From an uncultured Oscillospiraceae bacterium (GTDB taxonomy: Bacteria > Bacillota > Clostridia > Oscillospirales > Ruminococcaceae), in assembly GCA_934526065.1 (NCBI GenBank), contig CAKSZX010000011.1, positions 1 through 62,751 on the forward strand: DNA of 62,751 nucleotides, given 5' to 3'. The notes under the pieces are model-generated. The model saw nothing but the letters and a program-made list of their open reading frames with translations. It made no database searches and was not told the DNA's origin. Below, in pieces: positions 1 through 7,326 of the stretch. Numbering within the stretch: position 1 is the stretch's first letter; every line of letters begins with the position of its first letter. A program made the translations under genes and the position numbers.

Positions 1-48
1 TTGATATGTTTATCTGTTGCCGAAATTCGATGTAAACAGGTTGTTTAT

Positions 49-209
49 GTGCAAACCTGCGGTTTGCATAGGCGTTCGATGAACGCCCCTACGATTTAAC
101 TTTATAATTACTGTTTATGACCGGCAAGGCACTTAATTTTTTTGAAATATTGTTCTGCAACCGACGACAGTAAATCACAAATAGCCCGTAGGGGCGACCA
201 TCGGTCGCC
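49..209. repeat. B-A composite hairpin repeat
   Basis: This is one copy of a composite repeat seen again at 7784-7944, 8935-9095 and 61813-61974. Unit B (49-93) contains two short palindromes, GCAAACCTGCGGTTTGC and GGCGTTCGATGAACGCC. Unit A (187-209) contains GGCGACCATCGGTCGCC. Read on opposite strands both units begin CGTAGGGGCG, so the composite has inverted ends about 95 bp apart with a conserved AT-rich middle. No gene is visible between 1 and 378. The element looks like a MITE-type or structural intergenic repeat, but no transposase is present and its origin is unknown. Confidence 0.8.
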
Positions 210-330
210 TCTTTTCAAATTATTTAAACTGTTTTTCCGCTATAAGACAAGGAATTAAACAAAATAAAAATCCTGCTTCTCCATAAAGGTGAAATAATAT
301 GGTCGCAGATTTAAGATATATTTGTCTGAC

Positions 331-363
331 AAAAAAACAAAACCCCTGTCAAGAGGGGTTTTG
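331..363 (-). terminator. Intrinsic terminator of the peroxiredoxin-like gene
   Basis: A hairpin with arms AAAACCCCT and AGGGGTTTT (338-363) is followed on the minus strand by a T-run (complement of 331-337). It lies 16 bp past the stop codon of the minus-strand gene at 379. Confidence 0.85.
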
Positions 364-378
364 CCGAAAATTCTAAAA

Positions 379-939
379 TTATTTAATTTTTGCAAGAGCT
401 TCTTCTGCCAAAGGCATATCTGCGATTGTTTTAGCATAGTGTGCCTCAATAACCGTCATATCTTTGTCAAGATAGAAGAATGCAGGTGCCTGCCGTTCGT
501 TGCCCTCGTAATCGCCGTGGGCGTACTTTTCAGGTTCGGCGGCCATAAGTTCTTTCTTCATGCCGAACTTTTTCATATCTTCTTCGCTCATATCTCTGGA
601 CATATCGCCGATTTCAAGGTCTTTGTACAGCTTTTCTTCCGGGTCGCAGATAAGGTGGAAAGGCAATGTCTTATCAACCATATCTCTCAAAACAATTTCC
701 GGTTTGGACTGCATAACAACAACGATGTTTACGCCTTTTTCAAGGAATTTTTCGTGGTTCATAACCAAAAGGTGAACATCAAGTCTGCATGGCGGGCAGC
801 CGATATATCTCTGGAACCAAAACATAGTAGGCTTGCCGTCCATAATTTTTTCGATAGTTGTACCTCTGATAATATCGGTACCGTAAACGCTGTCAACGGT
901 GTAGTTTGTAAACTTATCACCGGCTTTAATTTTTGCCAT
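379..939 (-). CDS. Peroxiredoxin-like (AhpC/TSA family) protein
   Basis: This 186-residue protein has a thioredoxin-like fold signature of the AhpC/TSA superfamily. Near residue 45 it reads FQRYIGCPPCRLD, placing a CxxC pair where the peroxidatic Cys or thioredoxin motif normally sits. The C-terminal part contains QAPAFFYLDKD, as in the family's cis-Pro strand. There is no signal peptide, so it should act in the cytosol, probably reducing peroxides or thiols. It stands alone between its own promoter (975-1003) and terminator (331-363), next to a flavodiiron protein and the suf operon, which fits an oxidative-stress neighbourhood. The start ATG has GGAG a few bases upstream. The exact substrate and electron donor cannot be told from sequence. 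Confidence 0.8.
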   Translation of the reverse strand: MAKIKAGDKFTNYTVDSVYGTDIIRGTTIEKIMDGKPTMFWFQRYIGCPPCRLDVHLLVMNHEKFLEKGVNIVVVMQSKPEIVLRDMVDKTLPFHLICDPEEKLYKDLEIGDMSRDMSEEDMKKFGMKKELMAAEPEKYAHGDYEGNERQAPAFFYLDKDMTVIEAHYAKTIADMPLAEEALAKIK

Positions 940-974
940 AATTTTTTCTCCTTTGCAAAAATATATTTGTGTAT

Positions 975-1003
975 ATTATAAATGGTATTTTAATCCTTGT
1001 AAA
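975..1003 (-). promoter_or_regulatory. Sigma-A promoter for the peroxiredoxin-like gene
   Basis: On the minus strand TTTACA (1003-998) and TATAAT (980-975) are separated by 17 bp. The spacing is ideal and the position fits a short leader before the ATG at 939. Confidence 0.75.
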
Positions 1004-1063
1004 GTAAAAATTCCGATTGAAAAATAATTAAATTTAAAAATTTTGTCATATGCTTATTTTTGT

Positions 1064-1093
1064 AAAGAAAAATCCGCCTAAAAAGGCGGATTT
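1064..1093 (-). terminator. Intrinsic terminator of the flavodiiron gene
   Basis: The arms AAATCCGCC and GGCGGATTT (1070-1093) form a GC-rich stem followed on the minus strand by a T-rich stretch. It lies about 26 bp past the stop of the gene at 1120. Confidence 0.85.
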
Positions 1094-1119
1094 AAAATGA
1101 AAAGTTAAATTATTAAAAC

Positions 1120-2274
1120 TTATTTGCAAAGTTCTTCCGACATTGCTTTCAACTGCCGAATATTCTCGTCCTTAACGGCAGAGAGAATTTTACATGAATT
1201 TTCAAGCCATGTTATGTTCTTGCAGTTTTCAAGTTTTGACTTCATAACCTTTGCGGCCATAGGTGCCCAAGAGCCGTTTTCGATAAGGCCCACAGTTCTG
1301 TTTTGGAAGTTGCGCTCGACAAGATCTTCGATAAAAGTTCTCATTGCCGGGTAAACTTCCCCATTGTATGTAGGGGCGGCCAAAACAAGTTTCGGATAGC
1401 AGAAAGCGGCGGAAACAGCCTCGGCTTTGTCGCATCTTGCCAAATCGCAGAGAACAACATTGGGGCAGCCGGCCTTTCTCAATTCTTCAACCAAAATTTC
1501 GGCGGCGTTCTTTGTGTTGCCGTAAACAGAGGCATAAGCCACTACAACGCCATCTTTTTCAGGGGTGTATGATGACCACTTGTCATAGAGGTCAATATAG
1601 TAGCCTAAATTTTCTTTCAAAACAGGGCCGTGGAGAGGGCAAATCATTTGAATGTCCAAAGCGGCGGCCTTTTTAAGCACAGCCTGAACCTGCCGGCCGT
1701 ACTTGCCTACAATGCCGATGTAATATCTTCTTGCTTCGTCTGCCCAATCTTCTTCAATATCCAAAGCGCCGAACTTGCCGAAACCGTCGGCAGAGAAAAG
1801 TGCTTTTTCACTGCTTTCGTAAGTCATCATAACTTCCGGCCAGTGAACCATAGGTGCAAAGACAAATGTAAGGCTGTGAGAGCCGATATTTAAAACATCG
1901 CCGTTTTTAACTTCCAACTTGTTTTCAATCTTCAAATTCGGGAAGAAGTTAGCAATCATTGTAAATGTTTTACTGTTGCCCACAACTGTGGCATTTGGAT
2001 ACTTTGCAAGAAATTTTTCGATACCTGCAGAGTGATCCGGTTCCATGTGCTGTACTACCAGATAATCCGGGGCTTTGCCGCCAAGGATATTTTCGATATT
2101 GTCCAGCCAATGTTCTGTGAAGTTTTGGTCAACAGTGTCCATAACAACACATTTTTCGTCTGTGATAATATATGAATTGTAGGACATACCGCCGGGTACT
2201 TCGTACTGACCCTCAAAAAGGTCAACAAGGTGGTCGTTTACCCCTACATATTTGATGTTTTCACTTATTTTCAT
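1120..2274 (-). CDS. Flavodiiron protein (FprA-type A-type flavoprotein)
   Basis: This 384-residue protein has the two domains of class A flavodiiron proteins, which reduce O2 to water and/or NO to N2O in anaerobes. The N-terminal metallo-beta-lactamase-like domain has the di-iron ligand motif QHMEPDHSAG (H76, E78, D80, H81), further candidate ligands in APMVHWPE and FSADGFGKFG, and CPLHGPV near residue 220. From about residue 245 a flavodoxin domain begins with VVVAYASVYGNTKNAAEIL, the FMN phosphate loop. No rubredoxin domain is fused, so an external rubredoxin or similar donor is expected. It is divergent from suf, with its own strong promoter, which suits a shared role under oxygen exposure. 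The ATG follows AAAGGAG. Confidence 0.93.
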   Translation of the reverse strand: MKISENIKYVGVNDHLVDLFEGQYEVPGGMSYNSYIITDEKCVVMDTVDQNFTEHWLDNIENILGGKAPDYLVVQHMEPDHSAGIEKFLAKYPNATVVGNSKTFTMIANFFPNLKIENKLEVKNGDVLNIGSHSLTFVFAPMVHWPEVMMTYESSEKALFSADGFGKFGALDIEEDWADEARRYYIGIVGKYGRQVQAVLKKAAALDIQMICPLHGPVLKENLGYYIDLYDKWSSYTPEKDGVVVAYASVYGNTKNAAEILVEELRKAGCPNVVLCDLARCDKAEAVSAAFCYPKLVLAAPTYNGEVYPAMRTFIEDLVERNFQNRTVGLIENGSWAPMAAKVMKSKLENCKNITWLENSCKILSAVKDENIRQLKAMSEELCK

Positions 2275-2314
2275 AAATCAAATACTCCTTTTGTGTAATT
2301 TGTTTCATCTACTA

Positions 2315-2342
2315 ATTATACCACGGCAAGAAAAACTGTCAA
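2315..2342 (-). promoter_or_regulatory. Sigma-A promoter for the flavodiiron gene
   Basis: On the minus strand a perfect TTGACA (2342-2337) and a perfect TATAAT (2320-2315) are separated by 16 bp. This predicts strong transcription about 35 bp upstream of the start codon. Confidence 0.85.
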
Positions 2343-2395
2343 CGATAAAACATTGATTGGCGGAAAATTTTATAATTTTAACACACTATACCTAT

Positions 2396-2428
2396 ATACT
2401 TAGTATGTTTTAATGTGACAAAGTCACA
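2396..2428. promoter_or_regulatory. Two candidate operators upstream of suf
   Basis: Two perfect short dyads lie just before the suf promoter. ATACTTAGTAT (2396-2406) is an 11 bp palindrome with one central base. TGTGAC, 3 bp, GTCACA (2414-2428) is a 6 bp inverted repeat. The second resembles a Crp/Fnr-type half-site pair but its spacer is one base short of that consensus. They sit between the divergent flavodiiron and suf promoters and could bind an iron-sulfur or redox regulator. No regulator gene is adjacent, so the binder is unknown. Confidence 0.45.
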
Positions 2429-2449
2429 CATAAAATCGGGGTGGGTATA

Positions 2450-2478
2450 TTGACAATTTTAAGCCGGGGTGGTATTAT
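2450..2478 (+). promoter_or_regulatory. Sigma-A promoter of the suf operon
   Basis: A perfect TTGACA (2450-2455), a 17 bp spacer and TATTAT (2473-2478) lie about 60 bp upstream of sufC. No riboswitch or terminator structure is seen between it and the first gene. Confidence 0.85.
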
Positions 2479-2538
2479 ACTTGTAAAACATAGTAAAAAG
2501 ATATGTTTATAAAACACCATACCGCAAGGAGGTAAAAA

Positions 2539-3279
2539 ATGGCTGAATTATTAAATATTAAGGACTTAAAGGTCAATGTTGGTGAAAAGGAAATTCTCAA
2601 AGGCATTGACTTGACTATAAATGAAAACGAAACACATGTTTTAATGGGGCCTAACGGAACAGGTAAATCCACATTGGGCTACGCCCTAATGGGCAACCCC
2701 AAGTATGAGATTACCGGCGGCAGTATCACATTCAAGGGGGAGGACATCACAGGGCTTGCTGTAAACGAGAGAGCCAAAAGGGGGATTTTCCTTTCTTTCC
2801 AGACCCCCATTGAAGTTCCCGGTGTCACCCTCAGCGGTTTTATTCGCTCAGCTCTTGAACGGAAAACAGGCAAGCGCATAAGATTTTTTGAGTTCAAGAA
2901 AAAACTTGCCGAAACAATGGAACTTTTGAATATGGACCCATCTTATGCCGACAGAGATTTGAATGTGGGCTTTTCCGGCGGCGAAAAGAAAAAGGCGGAA
3001 ATTTTGCAGATGCTTATGCTTGAGCCGTCATTGGCTATTTTGGACGAGACCGACTCCGGCCTTGATGTTGATGCGGTTCGCACGGTGTCAAAGGGCATCA
3101 GCCTTTATAAAGAGCGCTGCCAAGGCAGTTTGATTATTATTACTCACTCAACAAGAATTTTGCAGTCTCTTACGGTTGACAAGGCTCATGTTATGGAAAA
3201 GGGCGTTATCGTAAAGAACGGCGGTGCCGAGCTTGTAGATGAAATTAACGAAAAAGGCTTTGAAAGTCTGCGGGAGTAA
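2539..3279 (+). CDS. sufC: SufC, Fe-S cluster assembly ATPase
   Basis: This 246-residue ABC-type ATPase is the energy-coupling subunit of the SufBCD scaffold that builds [Fe-S] clusters. The Walker A loop GPNGTGKST is at residues 37-45, the ABC signature FSGGEKKKAE near residue 145, and Walker B runs LAILDETDSGLD, as in SufC rather than transporter ATPases. It has no membrane partner. It is the first gene of a tight sufC-B-D-S-U operon, with 3 bp before sufB, and its ATG follows AAGGAGG. The arrangement sufCBDSU without sufE or sufA is typical of Firmicutes. Confidence 0.97.
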   Translation: MAELLNIKDLKVNVGEKEILKGIDLTINENETHVLMGPNGTGKSTLGYALMGNPKYEITGGSITFKGEDITGLAVNERAKRGIFLSFQTPIEVPGVTLSGFIRSALERKTGKRIRFFEFKKKLAETMELLNMDPSYADRDLNVGFSGGEKKKAEILQMLMLEPSLAILDETDSGLDVDAVRTVSKGISLYKERCQGSLIIITHSTRILQSLTVDKAHVMEKGVIVKNGGAELVDEINEKGFESLRE

Positions 3280-3282
3280 GAT

Positions 3283-4689
3283 ATGAAAGAAAAAACATAT
3301 GTAAAGGATATTGACCGCAGTATCTACGATGTAATAGACGAAGAAAAAGACGCTTTTCGCCTTGAAAGCGGTTTAAGCGAAGAAGTTGTCAAAAAAATTT
3401 CAGAGGAAAAAAACGACCCGGACTGGATGCGTGGTTTCCGTTTGCAATCCCTTAAAGTATATAACGAAATGCCTGTTCCCGACTGGGGGCCTTCAATAGA
3501 GGGCTTGAACATGGACAACATTGCCACATATGTGCGCCCTAACACAAAAATGGCAAACGACTGGGAGCATGTTCCCGAGGACATTAAGGAAACTTTTGAG
3601 AGATTGGGTATTCCTCAATCCGAGAGAAAAAGCCTTGCCGGCGTAGGCGCACAGTATGACTCCGAACTTGTTTATCACAATGTAAAGGACGAAGTTGCAG
3701 GGCAGGGTGTTGTTTACACCGACCTTGAAAGCGCAATGCACGGGGAATACCGGCAGATGATACAGGAGTACTTTATGAAATTGGTCACTCCGAGAGACCA
3801 CAAGTTCCGGGCTTTGCACGGTGCAGTTTGGTCAGGGGGCTCATTTGTGTATGTTCCCAAGGGGGTACAGGTTTCAATACCTTTGCAGTCCTATTTCAGA
3901 TTAAACGCCAAGGGCGCAGGCCAGTTTGAACACACATTGATTATAGTTGACGAAGGGGCAAGTTTGCACTTTATCGAGGGCTGTTCCGCACCTAAATACA
4001 ATGTTGCAAACCTGCACGCAGGCTGTGTTGAATTGTATGTTAAGAAAAACGCAAAGTTGAGATATTCCACCATTGAAAACTGGTCAAAGAATATGTACAA
4101 CCTTAACACAAAGAGAGCCATAGTTGAGGAGGGCGGCACCGTTGAGTGGATTTCCGGCTCTTTCGGCTCTCATGTGGGCTATTTGTACCCTATGACGATT
4201 TTAAAAGGGGATAATTCCAAAATGGAATTTACCGGAGTAACATTTGCAGGTGAGGGGCAAAACCTTGACACCGGCGCAAAGGTGGTGCACACAGGTAAAA
4301 ACACAAGCTCTTACATCAACACAAAGTCCATAAGCAAAAGCGGCGGCATATCCACATTCCGCAGTTCGGTGGTTGTACAAAAACAGGCTCACGGGGCAAA
4401 ATCCGCAGTTTCATGCGAATCTCTTATGTTGGATTCTGTTTCCCGTTCGGATACAATTCCGGCAATGGATATAAGATGTAAAGACTGCGCCGTAGGCCAC
4501 GAGGCAAAGATAGGCAGTATCAGTGACGATACGGTTTTTTACCTTATGTCAAGAGGTATCAGCGAGGAGGACGCAAGGGCTTTGATTGTAAGCGGATTTG
4601 CGGACAATGTTTCAAAGGAATTGCCCCTTGAATACGCAGTTGAAATGAACAATCTCATTCGCCTTGAAATGAAAGGCAGTATCGGTTAA
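3283..4689 (+). CDS. sufB: SufB, Fe-S cluster scaffold protein
   Basis: This 468-residue protein matches SufB over its full expected length. It contains GAVWSGGSFVYVPKGV and LHFIEGCSAPKY in the beta-helix core, and the C-terminal region CKDCAVGHEAKIGS that interfaces with SufC and SufD. It forms the SufBC2D scaffold with its neighbours, accepting sulfur from SufS/SufU. It lies 3 bp after sufC and 11 bp before sufD, so it is surely co-transcribed. Confidence 0.97.
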   Translation: MKEKTYVKDIDRSIYDVIDEEKDAFRLESGLSEEVVKKISEEKNDPDWMRGFRLQSLKVYNEMPVPDWGPSIEGLNMDNIATYVRPNTKMANDWEHVPEDIKETFERLGIPQSERKSLAGVGAQYDSELVYHNVKDEVAGQGVVYTDLESAMHGEYRQMIQEYFMKLVTPRDHKFRALHGAVWSGGSFVYVPKGVQVSIPLQSYFRLNAKGAGQFEHTLIIVDEGASLHFIEGCSAPKYNVANLHAGCVELYVKKNAKLRYSTIENWSKNMYNLNTKRAIVEEGGTVEWISGSFGSHVGYLYPMTILKGDNSKMEFTGVTFAGEGQNLDTGAKVVHTGKNTSSYINTKSISKSGGISTFRSSVVVQKQAHGAKSAVSCESLMLDSVSRSDTIPAMDIRCKDCAVGHEAKIGSISDDTVFYLMSRGISEEDARALIVSGFADNVSKELPLEYAVEMNNLIRLEMKGSIG

Positions 4690-4700
4690 GGAGGAGAAAA

Positions 4701-5573
4701 ATGGAAAAGACAATAACTATAAATACAACTCCCGTTAAAACCTGGTATTGGCTGGGGCTGAACGATGTAAAAATAAAATGGGCAGAGGGGGAAACAGTTG
4801 AAAAAAATATTTCTTCCGGCAAAGCGGAGATAAAATCCGAAAAGGACTACACCCACGAAAAGTTGAACATCACCGGTAATGAAGACGCTGTCATTTTCTT
4901 AAATGTTTACGCAGATAAAAATTTGTGGATAGACACCGAGATTTCCGGAGATAAAAATGTAAAGATTATCGCCACATATTTCACCGAAGAGAACGGCCTT
5001 ATCTACAACCGCATATACGGGGATACCGGGGATAACAAGAATTTTGAATACACCTCAATAATTTTGGGCAAGGGCAAAACTTATATTGACTTGGCTTGGA
5101 ATTTGAAAGGTGAAAACAGCGGCGCAAAAATCAACATGGGTTATCTTGCACAGAATGTTACCGATATAAATACGGCGGTAAACCACTACGGCAAAAATAC
5201 CGCAAGCGATATAAATGTTTCCGGCTCTGTTGCCGATGGCGGGGAAAAATCCTTTAAAGGCACAATAGACTTTAAAACCGGCTGTAAAGGGGCAGTTGGC
5301 AATGAACTTGAAACGGTTCTGCTTATCGGCGAGGATGTTGTAAATAAAACACTGCCCACTATCCTTTGCAGTGAAGAAGATGTTGTAGGCACCCACGGCG
5401 GCTCAATCGGCCAGCTTGACGAAGATACTCTGTTCTATTTTGAAAGCCGTGGCATTACAAAAGAACAGGCGGAAAACATTCTTGCAAGGCGGGGTGTTGA
5501 CCGTGTGCTTAATATGATAGCCGATGAAGAAACCAAAGAATATGTAAACAACCGTTTGACGGAGGTTATGTAA
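4701..5573 (+). CDS. sufD: SufD-like Fe-S scaffold subunit (short form)
   Basis: This 290-residue protein belongs to the SufB/SufD family by position and by its C-terminal motif GTHGGSIGQLDEDTLFYFESRGI, cited here only by its ends GTHGGSIGQLDEDT and FESRGIT, which mirrors the SufB C-terminus. It is clearly shorter than the usual 400-plus residue SufD: the N-terminal helical part is missing and only the beta-helix and C-terminal helices are visible. Short SufD-like proteins are common in clostridial suf operons, so this is probably not truncation. GGAGG precedes the start, and the sufS start follows its stop at once. Confidence 0.88.
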   Translation: MEKTITINTTPVKTWYWLGLNDVKIKWAEGETVEKNISSGKAEIKSEKDYTHEKLNITGNEDAVIFLNVYADKNLWIDTEISGDKNVKIIATYFTEENGLIYNRIYGDTGDNKNFEYTSIILGKGKTYIDLAWNLKGENSGAKINMGYLAQNVTDINTAVNHYGKNTASDINVSGSVADGGEKSFKGTIDFKTGCKGAVGNELETVLLIGEDVVNKTLPTILCSEEDVVGTHGGSIGQLDEDTLFYFESRGITKEQAENILARRGVDRVLNMIADEETKEYVNNRLTEVM

Positions 5574-5574
5574 A

Positions 5575-6792
5575 ATGGAAAAAGATTATAAGAAAGATTT
5601 CCCTCTTTTGAGAGAACACAGAGATATTATTTACTTTGACAATGCGGCCACATCCCAAAAGCCGGACTGCGTAATCAAAGCGGAAGAAGATTTTTACACA
5701 CAGCATAATGCAAACCCTTTGAGAGGGTCTTACCCTCTCAGCGTTGAGGCCACCGACATTTACGAAAATTCGAGAATTAAGGTGCAAAAGTTTATAAATG
5801 CCGCCTCAAACCGTGAAATTATCTTTACACGCAACAGCACCGAAAGCTTAAACCTTATAGCTTACAGCTACGGCCTTACAAATGTAAACCCCGGCGATAA
5901 AGTTTTGGTTTCAGGCATGGAACATCATTCAAATATGTTGCCTTGGCAGATGGTTACAAAACGGAAAGGTGCGGAACTTGAATATATCGAGTGTGCCGAC
6001 GACGGCTCCGTTGATCTTGAAAGAATTAAAGAACAGATTACGGACAATACAAAGATTGTTGCAATTACACAGGTTTCAAATGTTTTGGGCAGAGTAAACC
6101 CGATTAAGGAAATAGCAAAGCTGGCCCATGAAAAAGGTGCGGTTATAGTTGTTGACGGCACCCGGAGTATTCCTCATATGAGAGTTGATGTTCAGGATTT
6201 GGACGCCGATTTCTTTGTATTTTCCGGCCACAAGATTTTCGGCCCTATGGGTATCGGCGTTTTGTACGGCAAGGAAAAACTTCTTGATGCTATGCCGCCG
6301 TTCCTTACAGGGGGCGAAATGATAGACAGCGTAAGGCGTGACGGCGCAACTTATGCGGAATTGCCCCACAAATTTGAAGCAGGCACGGTAAATGCCCGGG
6401 GTGCCGCAGGCCTTGCCGCCGCTTTGGACTATGTTGACAGCATAGGTTACCAGGAAATGCAAAAGCGGGAAGAAGAAGTTATTCGGTATGTAATGGAGGG
6501 CATGAAGAAGATACCTCATGTTCACATTTTAGGCTCACAGGACCCTAAGGAGCATTTGGGCATTGTTTCATTTGCGGTTGACGGTGTTCACCCTCACGAT
6601 ATAAACGAAATCCTGATTGCCGACGGCATCTGTATTCGTGCAGGTCATCACTGCGCACAGCCGTTGCTTAACTCTTTGGGCTACAACTCCACCGCAAGAC
6701 GGAGCTTTATGTTCTACAACACAATCCGGGAGGGCGAAAAGTTCTTAAATAGTTTGGCAACAGTAAGGGAGAAAATGGGCTATGACGAATAA
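5575..6792 (+). CDS. sufS: SufS, cysteine desulfurase
   Basis: This 405-residue PLP enzyme releases sulfur from cysteine as a persulfide for Fe-S assembly. The N-terminus has FDNAATSQKP, the PLP lysine is in SGHKIFGPMG near residue 222, and the catalytic cysteine is in RAGHHCAQP near residue 360. That is the short-loop group II arrangement, which needs a sulfur-accepting partner. The partner SufU overlaps its 3' end by 11 bp. One base separates it from sufD, so translation is probably coupled along the operon. Confidence 0.97.
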   Translation: MEKDYKKDFPLLREHRDIIYFDNAATSQKPDCVIKAEEDFYTQHNANPLRGSYPLSVEATDIYENSRIKVQKFINAASNREIIFTRNSTESLNLIAYSYGLTNVNPGDKVLVSGMEHHSNMLPWQMVTKRKGAELEYIECADDGSVDLERIKEQITDNTKIVAITQVSNVLGRVNPIKEIAKLAHEKGAVIVVDGTRSIPHMRVDVQDLDADFFVFSGHKIFGPMGIGVLYGKEKLLDAMPPFLTGGEMIDSVRRDGATYAELPHKFEAGTVNARGAAGLAAALDYVDSIGYQEMQKREEEVIRYVMEGMKKIPHVHILGSQDPKEHLGIVSFAVDGVHPHDINEILIADGICIRAGHHCAQPLLNSLGYNSTARRSFMFYNTIREGEKFLNSLATVREKMGYDE

Positions 6793-7207
6793 ATCATTTT
6801 ACAACGAGATTTTGACTGAGCACAATATGCGCCCGGAATTTAAATTTGATATGCCTGATGCGGACATCACATTGGAGGGCGTAAACCCAAGCTGCGGCGA
6901 CGATATTTTCTTAAATCTCACATTGGATGGGGATATAATCAGCGACGGCTCTTTTTCCGGTGACGGCTGCGCCATTTCTCAGGCCTCAGCTGACATTATG
7001 CTTGGTATGATTATCGGTAAGACAAAAGAAGAAGCCTTGAAGCTGGGGGAAACCTTTATGAAGATGATCTCCGGCACTGCCACAGAGGAAGAAATCGAAA
7101 GCCTTGGGGAGGCCGCCGCTTTGAAAGATATTTCTCATATGCCGGCAAGGGTTAAATGTGCCGTTTTAGGTTGGCGCACCCTTAAAGAGGCTCTTAAAGA
7201 CAAGTAA
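6782..7207 (+). CDS. sufU: SufU, zinc-dependent sulfurtransferase
   Basis: This 141-residue protein is the SufU/IscU-like partner that accepts the SufS persulfide. The three conserved cysteines lie in NPSCGD, DGCAISQAS and RVKCAVLGW, with the aspartate after the first cysteine as expected for the zinc site. The SufU-type insertion before the last cysteine is present, separating it from true IscU scaffolds. It overlaps sufS by 11 bp and is followed by a strong terminator at 7233-7265, which ends the operon. Confidence 0.95.
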   Translation: MTNKSFYNEILTEHNMRPEFKFDMPDADITLEGVNPSCGDDIFLNLTLDGDIISDGSFSGDGCAISQASADIMLGMIIGKTKEEALKLGETFMKMISGTATEEEIESLGEAAALKDISHMPARVKCAVLGWRTLKEALKDK

Positions 7208-7232
7208 TATTACAAGTATTATATAAAATAAT

Positions 7233-7265
7233 AAAACTTCGGGTTTTGCCCCGAAGTTTTGTTTT
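7233..7265 (+). terminator. Terminator of the suf operon
   Basis: The stem AAAACTTCGGG with CCCGAAGTTTT (7233-7260) is followed by GTTTTG. It lies 26 bp after the sufU stop. Confidence 0.9.
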
Positions 7266-7326
7266 GTCTGTTGCTAATTTACAAATACATTTACTTGTGA
7301 CCGACAAAAATAAATCACGGATACAC

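Noticed and set aside
322..981. 219-codon frame on the plus strand over the peroxiredoxin-like gene
   Set aside because: It is antisense to a well-supported gene, has no ribosome binding site and no recognisable domain.
2414..2428. Crp/Fnr binding site upstream of suf
   Set aside because: The spacer between TGTGA and TCACA is 5 bp, whereas the consensus has 6. It is listed only as an unnamed dyad.
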